From Actinomycetes bacterium (GTDB lineage: Bacteria > Actinomycetota > Acidimicrobiia > Acidimicrobiales > Microtrichaceae), in contig JAEYSR010000098.1 in assembly GCA_023434535.1 (NCBI GenBank), positions 1 through 32,622 of the forward strand: DNA of 32,622 nucleotides, read 5' to 3'. A program made the translations under genes and the position numbers. Position 1 is the first letter of the stretch; each line of letters begins with the position of its first letter. The notes beneath the pieces are model-generated. The model was given only the letters and a program-made list of their open reading frames with translations, was not told the DNA's origin and did not search any database. This document shows positions 8,907 to 15,912 of the stretch, one piece after another.

Positions 8907-9560
8907 GTGGAACCGTCGCCGGCACCGACCGATCTCACCAGGATCGGCCCGCCGACCGGCGTGTGGTGGCTCCTGGCGGTCGGTTCCGGTGTTCTGACGG
9001 CGGCAGTGCTCAGCCTGGTGGTCCCGGTCGGCTTGGGTGCCGGCGGATTCCTGCTCGGTCTGTACGGCGTCGGGGCGCTCCGGGGAACGCTGCTCGCACG
9101 ACGGGTCGGCTCCACCATCCGGATGGTGGACGGTCGGCTCCCGGCGACCGACGTCCGGGTGTGGGCGTCGGGCAGGCCGATCCTCTTCGTCTCGGGTTCA
9201 CCAGCGGTGGTGGAGATCAGCGACGGAGAGCTCCGCTTCCGTGAGTGTCGGTGGGACGTCGGCAACGTGGTGGCCGAGCGCTGGCCGACCTCCCAAGTAA
9301 TGCTGGGTCGGCGACCGTCGGTCTGGTCGGGGAGGGCGGTCGCTCTCCAGACGCCGTCCGGACCGCGGTGCATCTCCCACGTGTCGGGGACCGACCCGGC
9401 GATGTACTGGCACGGAGTGGTCGACGCCCACCTGTGGGACGTCCTTCGACAGGTGCTCGAGGTCGGCCCGACCTCGGTCCTGAACGGCGCGCCCGGCTGG
9501 TACCCCGATCCGTCGGGCACCGGCGGCACCCGCTGGTGGGACGGAGAGCGCTGGGCCTGA
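8907..9560 (+). CDS. Membrane protein with C-terminal DUF2510 domain
   Basis: GTG at 8907 lies 4 bases after the septum-initiator stop, giving 217 residues. Two hydrophobic segments (about residues 18-38 and 40-55) form a hairpin anchor. A soluble middle domain of unknown type follows (about 60-190). The last 25 residues, APGWYPDPSG and RWWDGERWA, are a textbook DUF2510 motif, a short Trp-rich domain common in actinobacterial membrane proteins. Most DUF2510 proteins carry it near the N-terminus before membrane segments; here it closes the protein. Tight spacing suggests the gene belongs to the eno-septum transcript. The open frame extends upstream inside the septum gene in another phase, but that part is not expected to be coding. 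The function is unknown. Confidence 0.8.
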   Translation: MEPSPAPTDLTRIGPPTGVWWLLAVGSGVLTAAVLSLVVPVGLGAGGFLLGLYGVGALRGTLLARRVGSTIRMVDGRLPATDVRVWASGRPILFVSGSPAVVEISDGELRFRECRWDVGNVVAERWPTSQVMLGRRPSVWSGRAVALQTPSGPRCISHVSGTDPAMYWHGVVDAHLWDVLRQVLEVGPTSVLNGAPGWYPDPSGTGGTRWWDGERWA

Positions 9561-9567
9561 CCGGCCC
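9553..9567. terminator. Short hairpin at the convergent gene ends
   Basis: GGGCC, a five-base spacer containing the TGA stop, and GGCCC form a 5-pair stem between the convergent DUF2510 and SDR genes. It is weak, with no T-tract, and is offered only as the best candidate in the 23-base gap. Confidence 0.2.
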
Positions 9568-9583
9568 GACGGGAATCCGACCC

Positions 9584-10342
9584 CTACTGGAGTCCGCTGT
9601 ACTGGCCGCCGTCGACGTGGAGGCCCACGCCGGTCACGAACGCGGCCTGCTGCGAGCACAGGAACGCCGCGACCGCCCCGAAGTCGTCGGGGGCGCCGGG
9701 CACACCGGCCGGGATGCCCCGGGTGTCGGGCGACCCGCCGTAGAGGTCGGTCATCCGGGCCGTGGCGTGGAGGCCCGGCTGGAGGTTGTTGACCGTCACG
9801 CCGTCGGCGGCGACGGCGGTCGACAGGACCTTGAGGAAGCCGGTGACGGCGGCGCGGGCCGTCGAGCTGGCCGCCAGGTAGGGGATCGGCTGGCGGGCGC
9901 CGACCGAGGTGATCGCAACGACCCGTCCCCAGCCCCGCTGCTGCATCCCGGGCACCGCGGCTCGGCACATGGCGATCGTGGACAGGCAGTTCAGCTCGAG
10001 CGCCGCCCGGTACGCGTCCATGTCGGTCGTGGCGAACGTGCCACCCGGAGGTCCGCCGGCGTTGCAGACCAGGATGTCGATCGGGCCGCCCAGCCCGTCG
10101 GCGGCGTGTGCGACGAACCGCTCGGCCTCGTCGGTCGACGACAGGTCCGCGACGACCCCGACCGCATCGGATCCGAGCGCTCTTTCATCGAGCTCTGCCA
10201 CCGTCTGGCGCACCCGGTCTGCGTCGCGACCGCACACGGCGACCGACACCCCCTCGGCGACGAGCGCTCGGGCCGTCCCCAGCCCCAGTCCGGCGGTTCC
10301 GGCCGCCACCGCCGCTCGCTTGCCCGTGATGCCGAGATCCAT
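9584..10342 (-). CDS. SDR-family oxidoreductase with altered catalytic motif
   Basis: Encodes 252 residues, the classical SDR length. The cofactor motif is AAGTAGLGLG at 15-24, the acidic loop is VVADLSS, and NAGG is present. The motif after strand five is ITSVGARQPIPYLAASSTAR. The Ser of the tetrad is present, but at the expected +13/+17 positions there is Ser and Arg instead of Tyr and Lys. A Tyr lies nine residues after Ser, too close for YxxxK. A subfamily with xLxxSxxxR in this place is known among bacterial SDRs annotated as 3-oxoacyl-ACP-reductase-like. The reaction is therefore uncertain. The C-terminus VTGVGLHVDGGQYSG is typical SDR. ATG at 10342 follows a TACGTT hexamer by six bases. 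It is divergent from the SMP-30 gene. Confidence 0.88.
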   Translation of the reverse strand: MDLGITGKRAAVAAGTAGLGLGTARALVAEGVSVAVCGRDADRVRQTVAELDERALGSDAVGVVADLSSTDEAERFVAHAADGLGGPIDILVCNAGGPPGGTFATTDMDAYRAALELNCLSTIAMCRAAVPGMQQRGWGRVVAITSVGARQPIPYLAASSTARAAVTGFLKVLSTAVAADGVTVNNLQPGLHATARMTDLYGGSPDTRGIPAGVPGAPDDFGAVAAFLCSQQAAFVTGVGLHVDGGQYSGLQ

Positions 10343-10348
10343 GACGAC

Positions 10349-10354
10349 AACGTA
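10349..10354 (-). promoter_or_regulatory. Leaderless-type -10 element (TACGTT)
   Basis: On the minus strand TACGTT ends six bases before the SDR ATG at 10342. With the plus-strand element at 10374-10379 it forms a divergent promoter within a 43-base intergenic region. Confidence 0.55.
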
Positions 10355-10373
10355 CCCACCGACCCGGCCGTGG

Positions 10374-10379
10374 GATCCT
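10374..10379 (+). promoter_or_regulatory. Leaderless-type -10 element (GATCCT)
   Basis: GATCCT ends six bases before the ATG at 10386. It fits NANNNT and has the same spacing as its neighbours. There is a possible GGGG stretch before ATG, so a ribosome-binding role cannot be excluded. Confidence 0.4.
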
Positions 10380-10385
10380 GTGGGG

Positions 10386-11243
10386 ATGGAGATCAACGAG
10401 GTCGTCGGCACGCACTTCGCCTGGGGTGAGAGCGCCGTGTGGGACGAGCGCCGTGACCGCCTCTACCTCGTCGACTGCCTCGGCGGGACGCTGCACTGGC
10501 TCGACGGTGGGGTCGGGGAGGTCCACGGGTTCGGGCTGTCGTCCATGCCGACCGGCGTCGTCCCGACGGCCGACGGAGACCTGCTCGTCGTGATGGACGA
10601 CGGACTGCACCTGGTGGACCCCGATCGGCAGGTCGAGACGCTGGTGGCCCGCTACCCCGACGAGCTCGGCGGGCGGGCCAACGATGCGTGCGCCGACATG
10701 TCGGGCAACGTGATCACGGGACGCCTCAACCTCGGTCCCGACGAGGGCAGTGCGTGGTGGTGGTCGGCCACGGACGGGTGGCGCCTGATCGACCCCGCGA
10801 TCTCCAACACGAACGGTCCCGCAGCTCTCGATCTGGACGGCACACCGTCACTCATCGTCGGCGACACCGCGGCGGACTACTTCGCGTACGACTACGACGC
10901 CGCCACCGGTTCGGTGGGGCAGCGGCGTGTGTTCGCGTCGGTGGAGGACCTCGGCGGCCGTCCGGACGGCGGCACGGTCGATGCGGAGGGCGGCTACTGG
11001 TGCGCCGTCGTGGGCGGGTCCGCGGTCGCCAGGTTCACGACGGCCGGACTCGATCGGACCGTGGAGCTGCCGACGGCGAACCCGACCGACGTGACCTTCG
11101 GCGGCGCGGATCTCGACCGCATGTACGTGACTGCGATCGACGGCCCGCTGTACGTGGTCGACGGCCTCGGGCTGACCGGGCGGCCCGAGCCCCGCGCCCG
11201 GGTGGGCCGTCCGGCAGATCCGGCGTCCGACCACGACCTGTAG
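10386..11243 (+). CDS. SMP-30 / gluconolactonase / LRE family sugar lactone lactonase
   Basis: Encodes 285 residues, one six-bladed beta-propeller. The expected divalent-metal ligands are visible: Glu in GESAVWD near residue 14, Asn in RANDACADMSGN near 99, Asn in NTNGPAALD near 141, and Asp in RPDGGTVDAEGGYW near 197. These match the Glu-Asn-Asp set of SMP-30. The family hydrolyses sugar lactones, for example gluconolactone or xylonolactone. Divergence from an SDR that could make a lactone is suggestive, but the SDR's altered active site makes that uncertain. The ATG at 10386 follows a -10-like hexamer. Its TAG stop is embedded in the -10-like TAGATT of the next gene. Confidence 0.88.
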   Translation: MEINEVVGTHFAWGESAVWDERRDRLYLVDCLGGTLHWLDGGVGEVHGFGLSSMPTGVVPTADGDLLVVMDDGLHLVDPDRQVETLVARYPDELGGRANDACADMSGNVITGRLNLGPDEGSAWWWSATDGWRLIDPAISNTNGPAALDLDGTPSLIVGDTAADYFAYDYDAATGSVGQRRVFASVEDLGGRPDGGTVDAEGGYWCAVVGGSAVARFTTAGLDRTVELPTANPTDVTFGGADLDRMYVTAIDGPLYVVDGLGLTGRPEPRARVGRPADPASDHDL

Positions 11244-11246
11244 ATT
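11241..11246 (+). promoter_or_regulatory. Leaderless-type -10 element (TAGATT)
   Basis: TAGATT ends six bases before the ATG at 11253, and its first three bases are the stop codon of the SMP-30 gene. No ribosome-binding site lies in the six-base gap. Confidence 0.6.
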
Positions 11247-11252
11247 CCGGCG

Positions 11253-12293
11253 ATGGACGACGACGGTGCGGGCAGGACCGTCGCGGTGGTGCTGGCGGCC
11301 GGCGGCGGCACCCGGTTCAGCGGCGGGGGCCACAAGCTGCTCGCGGACGACCGGGGTGTCCCGGTCGTGCGGCGATCGGTCGAGGCGGCCCTGACGGCGG
11401 CGATCGGTCCCGTGGTCGTCGTGGCCGGCGCCGTGGACCTGACCGATGCCCTGAGCGGACTCGACGTCGCCGTCGTGGACAACCCGGACTGGCATGACGG
11501 CCAGTCGGCGTCGCTGCGGACCGGGATCCGAGCGGCGGGGGAGCTGGGAGCGGTTGCGGTCGTGGTCGGGCTGGGGGACATGCCCGACGTCGGCGCCGAA
11601 GCATGGCGTGCCGTCGCTGCGGCCCCCGGCGACCTGGCCAGTGCCTCCTACGACGGCCACCGCAGCCCGCCGGTCCGCATCGCCGCGCCGCTGTGGGACG
11701 AGCTCCCGTCCGAGGGCGACGAGGGCGCCCGGTCGCTGATGCGCGACCGGCCGGACCTGGTCACGTTCGTGGAGGTGGCGGGTTCGGCCCGCGACGTCGA
11801 CAGGGCCGTCGACCTCGGCATGCCCGACACCGTCGATCCCGACGACGCCGAGGCCGTGCAGCGGCTCCTCGGTCGCCGGCCCCTGGCCCCGTTCGACGTG
11901 GTGGTGCGTCGGGAGGACGGGGCCCCGGTGGTGATCCGCAACGCGCCGCTGCTGCCGGACGGGCGGCCGATGCCCACCCGCTACTGGCTCGTCGACCCCG
12001 AGCTCAACCGGGAGATCGGCCGCTTGGAGTCGGACGGCGGCGTCGACCGGGCCGAGCGTGAGGTCGATCCCGAGGAGCTCGCGGCTGCCCACGGGCGTTA
12101 CGCCGCGGAGCGGGATGCCGCGATCCCCGACGGCCACACCGGCCCGAGGCCGTACGGAGGGGTCGGGGGCACGCGGACCGGTGTGAAGTGCCTCCACACC
12201 CACTACGCCAACTTCCTGGCGACGGGGGAGGACCCGGTCGGCCGGTGGGTTGCTGAGCGGTTGCCCCGGAGCCCAGACTCCCCAGGTGACTGA
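11253..12293 (+). CDS. MobA/MocA-like nucleotidyltransferase fused to DUF501
   Basis: Encodes 346 residues in two domains. Residues 9-200 are an NTP_transf_3 (MobA/MocA-like) domain: the glycine-rich loop LAAGGGTRFSGGGHKLL at 14-30, the metal-binding GLGDMPDV at 107-113, and SLMRDRPDLV in the place of the usual product-binding helix. Residues about 203-337 are DUF501: LGRRP, VVRREDGAPVVI, LPDGRPMPTRYWL, LESDGG, and GVKCLHTHYANFLATGEDPVG. In other Actinobacteria DUF501 is normally a separate protein between ftsB and ppx; here it sits directly before ppx, as expected, but is fused. The first domain would transfer a nucleotide, for example to molybdopterin, but no Mo-enzyme gene is nearby. An internal ATG at 11820 could also start DUF501 alone. 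The 3' end overlaps ppx by 8 bases. Confidence 0.87.
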   Translation: MDDDGAGRTVAVVLAAGGGTRFSGGGHKLLADDRGVPVVRRSVEAALTAAIGPVVVVAGAVDLTDALSGLDVAVVDNPDWHDGQSASLRTGIRAAGELGAVAVVVGLGDMPDVGAEAWRAVAAAPGDLASASYDGHRSPPVRIAAPLWDELPSEGDEGARSLMRDRPDLVTFVEVAGSARDVDRAVDLGMPDTVDPDDAEAVQRLLGRRPLAPFDVVVRREDGAPVVIRNAPLLPDGRPMPTRYWLVDPELNREIGRLESDGGVDRAEREVDPEELAAAHGRYAAERDAAIPDGHTGPRPYGGVGGTRTGVKCLHTHYANFLATGEDPVGRWVAERLPRSPDSPGD

Positions 12294-13200
12294 ACCCGTC
12301 GCCGCCATCGACTGCGGCACCAACTCGGTCCGCCTGCTCGTCTCCGACGGCGGCCGGCCCCTCAGCCGGCTGATGCGCATCACCCGCCTGGGCAAGGGCG
12401 TGGACGCCACCGGCCGTCTGGACCCCGCCGCGATGGAGCGGACGTTGGAGGTGCTGCAGGAGTACCGCGCCGAGATGGACCGGCTCGGTGCCACCCGTGT
12501 CCGGATGGCGGCGACGTCAGCGTCGCGGGACGCCGCCAACCGCGACGAGTTCTTCGACCGGGCGGAGGCGATCCTCGGCGCCCGGCCCGAGCTGCTGTCC
12601 GGCGAGGAGGAGGCGCAGCTGAGCTTCCAGGGTGCCACTGCGGACCTGGACCCGACCGAGGGTCCTTTCGTGGTCATCGACATCGGCGGAGGATCCACCG
12701 AGTTCGCGGTGGGTGGGACCCGGCTCGAGGGCGCGGTGTCGGTGGACATGGGATGTGTCCGCATGACCGAGAAGTACCTCCACGGCGACCCTCCGCTGCC
12801 CGAGGAGCTGTCCAACGCCCTGTCGATCGTGGAGCAGCACCTGCAGGACGTCCTCCGGGTGCTGCCCGAGGTGAGCGGCCCGCCCCGCTTCATCGGTCTG
12901 GCAGGGACGATCACCAACGTGGCGGCCGTCGAGATCGGTCTGGCGACCTACGACCCCGAGGTCATCCACCACTTCGTGCTGAGCCACCACGCCGCCGAGG
13001 ACGTGTTCCGGACCCTCGCCACCGAGCCCCTGGCCGATCGGATCCACAACCCGGGTCTGGAGAGGGAGCGGGCCGACGTGATCGTGGGCGGCTGCTGCGT
13101 CCTCGTGCAGATCTTCCGGACGCTCGGCTTCGACGAGTGCCTGGTCTCGGAGGCCGACATCCTGGACGGGCTCGTCATGAGCCTCAGCGACCCGAGGTGA
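12286..13200 (+). CDS. ppx: Exopolyphosphatase / pppGpp-phosphohydrolase (Ppx/GppA) family
   Basis: Encodes 304 residues with GTG at 12286, matching the short one-domain actinobacterial Ppx form. It belongs to the sugar-kinase/actin ATPase superfamily. The phosphate-1 loop is AAIDCGTNSVRLLV at 5-18, followed by ATSASRDAANRDEF, then LLSGEEEAQLSF. The phosphate-2 motif is VVIDIGGGSTEF, and the adenosine-type motif is GLAGTITNVAAVE. The family removes terminal phosphate from polyphosphate or hydrolyses pppGpp. It overlaps the upstream DUF501 gene by 8 bases (GTGACTGA), so translational coupling is likely. An alternative TTG at 12250 would add twelve residues and is less likely. The order eno-ftsB-DUF501-ppx is preserved except for inserted genes. 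Confidence 0.93.
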   Translation: MTEPVAAIDCGTNSVRLLVSDGGRPLSRLMRITRLGKGVDATGRLDPAAMERTLEVLQEYRAEMDRLGATRVRMAATSASRDAANRDEFFDRAEAILGARPELLSGEEEAQLSFQGATADLDPTEGPFVVIDIGGGSTEFAVGGTRLEGAVSVDMGCVRMTEKYLHGDPPLPEELSNALSIVEQHLQDVLRVLPEVSGPPRFIGLAGTITNVAAVEIGLATYDPEVIHHFVLSHHAAEDVFRTLATEPLADRIHNPGLERERADVIVGGCCVLVQIFRTLGFDECLVSEADILDGLVMSLSDPR

Positions 13201-13217
13201 ACGAGCCCTCACCTCGG

Positions 13218-13223
13218 TATGCT
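13218..13223 (+). promoter_or_regulatory. Leaderless-type -10 element (TATGCT)
   Basis: TATGCT ends six bases before the GTG at 13230 and lacks any ribosome-binding site after it. It decides between two in-frame starts for the acetyltransferase gene. Confidence 0.55.
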
Positions 13224-13229
13224 CCGCCG

Positions 13230-13859
13230 GTGCTGCGCCGCAAGCCACTGCCCGATCCGTCGATCGCGCCGGTGACCCTCAACGGTCGTCGCGTGGTGCT
13301 GCGCCCTCTGAGCGTCCACGACTTCGACGCCTGGCGGGAGGTCCGACGCCGCTGCAACGACTGGCTGACCAAGTGGGAGCCGCTGCGCATCCCGGGCCAG
13401 CCCGACACGGTCGAGGACCGGGCGGCGTTCTCGTCGAGGTGCTCGGTGCGCATGCGGGAGATCCAGCTCGGCACCGGCTACGGGTTCGGGATCTTCGTCG
13501 ACGGCGAGTTCGCCGGCGAGATCAATGTGAACTCGATCCACCGGGGCGCCCACCAGAGCGCGTACGTCGGCTACTGGATCGACGAGCGTCTGGCCGGCCG
13601 GGGCTACATGCCCGAGTCGGTGGTCGCCGTGCTGCGGTTCTGCTTCGAGCAGCTCCTTCTCCACCGGGTCCAGATCTCGGTGATCCCGCGCAACTCGGCC
13701 AGCCGTCGCGTGGTGGAGAAGCTCGGCATCCGACCCGAGGGCGTTGCGGAGCGGTACCTCGAGATCAACGGGGTGTGGGAGGACCACATCCGCTACGCGA
13801 TGACCGTCGAGGAGTGGGACCTCCGCCGCGACGAGCTCGTCACCAACTGGTTGCTCTAG
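13230..13859 (+). CDS. GNAT N-acetyltransferase, RimJ/RimL type
   Basis: Encodes 209 residues from GTG 13230. The GNAT fold is clear. LNGRRVVLRPLSVHDFDAW opens the domain. GEINVNSIHRGAHQSAYVGYWIDERLAGRGYMPESV is strands 4-5 with the acetyl-CoA loop R-x-x-G-x-G/A type (LAGRGY). ISVIPRNSASRRVVEKLGIRPEG is the RimJ signature. RimJ/RimL enzymes acetylate protein N-termini; many relatives modify small molecules. An alternative GTG at 13197 overlaps the ppx TGA (GTGA) and adds 11 residues; coupling would then replace leaderless initiation. The TATGCT hexamer six bases before 13230 favours the shorter form. The gene ends three bases before the convergent crotonase gene. Confidence 0.9.
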   Translation: MLRRKPLPDPSIAPVTLNGRRVVLRPLSVHDFDAWREVRRRCNDWLTKWEPLRIPGQPDTVEDRAAFSSRCSVRMREIQLGTGYGFGIFVDGEFAGEINVNSIHRGAHQSAYVGYWIDERLAGRGYMPESVVAVLRFCFEQLLLHRVQISVIPRNSASRRVVEKLGIRPEGVAERYLEINGVWEDHIRYAMTVEEWDLRRDELVTNWLL

Positions 13860-13862
13860 CCC

Positions 13863-14615
13863 TCAGTCCGACGAGATCCGCCGCTGCAGAGCGGCGAGCC
13901 GTTCCGCGAACGCCGGCTGGTCCATCGACCACAGCTGGTCGACCAGCTCCCGTTCGACGGCCTCGTCGTGGTCGTCGATCACAGCGACGTCGAGGATCGT
14001 CGCCCGGACCCGTTGGGCGAGCTCCCGGGGGGCCGATGCCGCGCGGGCGGCCATGGCGACGGCGGCGTCGAGGAGGTCGTCGTCGTCGACGCAGCGCCAC
14101 GCCAGTCCGATGCGCTCCGCCTCGGCGCCGTCGAGTCGCTCGCCGAAGACGACCGCGGCCATCGTGGCCTGCAGGCCGGCGGCGCGCTGGAACATCCACG
14201 TGTGGCCGCCTCCGGGGTGGATCCCGAGGTCGAGGAACCGGGTGTCGAAGCGGGCGGAGCGCCCGGCCAGGCGGACGTCGCAGCCGAGTGCGAGGTTCAT
14301 GCCGGCGCCGACGGCCGCTCCGTTGACAGCGGCGATCGTCGGCAACGGGGACCGGGCGATGCGGAGGAAGCCCTCGTAGATGGCGAGCAGGCCGTCCCGG
14401 CGGGACTCGCCCAGCTGCGAGAGGTCGGCGCCGGCGCAGAACGCCGGCGTCGCCCCGGTGACGACGAGTGCGCCGATGGAGTCGTCGGCCTCCAAGCGGT
14501 CGACGGCATCGACGATGGCCCCGCAGAGCTCCAGCGACAGGGCGTTGCGGCGATCGGGATCGTCCAGGGTGATGAGGCCGACGCCGTCGCGCTCCTCGAC
14601 GTGGACCTGGGCCAT
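13863..14615 (-). CDS. Enoyl-CoA hydratase/isomerase (crotonase) superfamily protein, non-canonical
   Basis: Encodes 250 residues. The oxyanion-hole motifs are intact: FCAGADLSQLG (about 62-72) and AAVNGAAVGAGMNLALGCDVRLAG (about 95-118). The region that holds the first catalytic glutamate of hydratases reads FDTRFLDLGIHPGGGHTW, with Phe where Glu is expected. The second Glu position in the following helix (QATMAAVVFGERLDG) is also not acidic. It should therefore bind an acyl-CoA and stabilise an enolate but is unlikely to be a simple hydratase; isomerase, hydrolase or decarboxylase activities are possible. ATG at 14615 has AGGAG about 8 bases upstream, so this gene has a normal leader. It is divergent from the glycosyltransferase gene. 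Confidence 0.88.
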   Translation of the reverse strand: MAQVHVEERDGVGLITLDDPDRRNALSLELCGAIVDAVDRLEADDSIGALVVTGATPAFCAGADLSQLGESRRDGLLAIYEGFLRIARSPLPTIAAVNGAAVGAGMNLALGCDVRLAGRSARFDTRFLDLGIHPGGGHTWMFQRAAGLQATMAAVVFGERLDGAEAERIGLAWRCVDDDDLLDAAVAMAARAASAPRELAQRVRATILDVAVIDDHDEAVERELVDQLWSMDQPAFAERLAALQRRISSD

Positions 14616-14651
14616 GGAGTTGCTCCTGCAGTGATGTCGGCCGGTGACCGG

Positions 14652-14657
14652 TAGGGT
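14652..14657 (+). promoter_or_regulatory. Leaderless-type -10 element (TAGGGT)
   Basis: TAGGGT ends nine bases before the ATG at 14667, with no ribosome-binding site between. The spacing is longer than at most other sites, so the 5' leader may be a few bases. Confidence 0.4.
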
Positions 14658-14666
14658 CGGACGCCG

Positions 14667-15908
14667 ATGGGGAGCGCGGACGTGCACACGCTCGTGGTGG
14701 CGGAACTGTATCCATGGCCCCCGGTGGACGGGTACCGACAACGCCTGCACCACATCGTCGGCGGGTTGACGCAGGCCGGTCCCGTGGACGTCGTGGCGCC
14801 GGTGCGTCCGGGCATGTCGGAGCCGGTCGAACCGCCGTGGCCCGGCGTGGCCCGCACCCTCACCAGGACCATGGGCGAACCCGCCGGTCCGAGGACGTGG
14901 ATCGGCGACTGGGTCCGTGGCGCTGAGCCCCGCCGACTCCTGTCGCTCGACTGGTCCGAGATGGTGGCGGCCATCGACGACTGGCGTGACCGCTACGACC
15001 TGGTCTGGTTCTCGCACGTCGACGCGTGGCTGCCGACCCACGAGCTGTTCGAGGGCGTGGCGTCCGTCGTCGACTTCGACAACCTGGAGAACCTGTCCAT
15101 CCGGCTGCGCCGACGCATCCCGCCCCGCATCGACCCGTCCGACGGGGCCAAGGGCCGAGCCGCGTCGGTGGCGCGCTGGGCGACGTCGCGCGGCTTCGAC
15201 CTGGTCGACGAGCGCCGGTGGGACGCCGTGCAGCGCCGCTGTGCGTCGGAGGTCGACCACGTGGTGGTGTGCAGCGAGCTCGACGTCGAGCGCAGCGGCT
15301 GCCCGAACGCCGTAGTGATCCCGAACGGCGCCGAGGCGCCGACGACGGTCCGGGTCGACCGCAGCGGGCTGGCGGGCGACCACCCCGTCCTCCTCTTCGT
15401 CGGCGCGCTGGACTACGAGCCGAACACCGAGGCGATGAGCTGGTTCCTCCGGGAGGTGTGGCCGATCGTGCGGCGGGCCCGCCCCGACGTGTCGGTCCAC
15501 GTGGTGGGACGGGGCGCCGAGGCGCTCGGCTCCCTCGCCGAGGGTCCCGGAATCGAGCTGCTCGGCTCGGTCCCCGACATCCAGGCGGAGCTGGACCGGG
15601 CGGACGTGTCGATCGTGCCGATCCGCGTCGGGGCCGGCACGCGGCTCAAGGTGATCGAGGCGCTCGCCAACCACCTGCCGATGGTCACCACGTCGGTCGG
15701 GTGCGAGGGCATCGACGTGGCCGACGGCCGCACGGCGCTGATCTCCGACGACGCGGCGGGCTTCGCCGGTGCCGTCCTGCGACTGGTCGCCGACGGTGCG
15801 CTGCGGAGCCGGTTGGCGGACGCGGGTCGGGAGCTCTTCGAGGAGCGCTACACGTGGTCGGGCATCCGCGACCGCGTCGCCGCTCTGGCCCGCAGCACCG
15901 CCCGCTGA
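14667..15908 (+). CDS. GT4-type glycosyltransferase (GT-B fold)
   Basis: Encodes 413 residues. The N-terminal Rossmann half starts HTLVVAELYPWPPVDGYRQRL, with the glycine-poor acceptor side of the GT-B fold. The C-terminal donor half has VVIPNGAEAP, LLFVGALDYEPNTEAMSWF, ELLGSVPDIQAELDRADVSIVP, and GAGTRLKVIEALANHLPMV followed by SVGCEGI. The Glu in KVIEAL corresponds to the nucleotide-sugar-binding Glu of GT4 enzymes. Retaining transfer of a sugar to a lipid, polysaccharide or small molecule is expected; donor and acceptor are unknown. There is no signal peptide, so it acts in the cytosol. It stands alone between divergent and convergent neighbours, with its own -10-like element. Confidence 0.9.
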   Translation: MGSADVHTLVVAELYPWPPVDGYRQRLHHIVGGLTQAGPVDVVAPVRPGMSEPVEPPWPGVARTLTRTMGEPAGPRTWIGDWVRGAEPRRLLSLDWSEMVAAIDDWRDRYDLVWFSHVDAWLPTHELFEGVASVVDFDNLENLSIRLRRRIPPRIDPSDGAKGRAASVARWATSRGFDLVDERRWDAVQRRCASEVDHVVVCSELDVERSGCPNAVVIPNGAEAPTTVRVDRSGLAGDHPVLLFVGALDYEPNTEAMSWFLREVWPIVRRARPDVSVHVVGRGAEALGSLAEGPGIELLGSVPDIQAELDRADVSIVPIRVGAGTRLKVIEALANHLPMVTTSVGCEGIDVADGRTALISDDAAGFAGAVLRLVADGALRSRLADAGRELFEERYTWSGIRDRVAALARSTAR

Positions 15909-15912
15909 GGGG

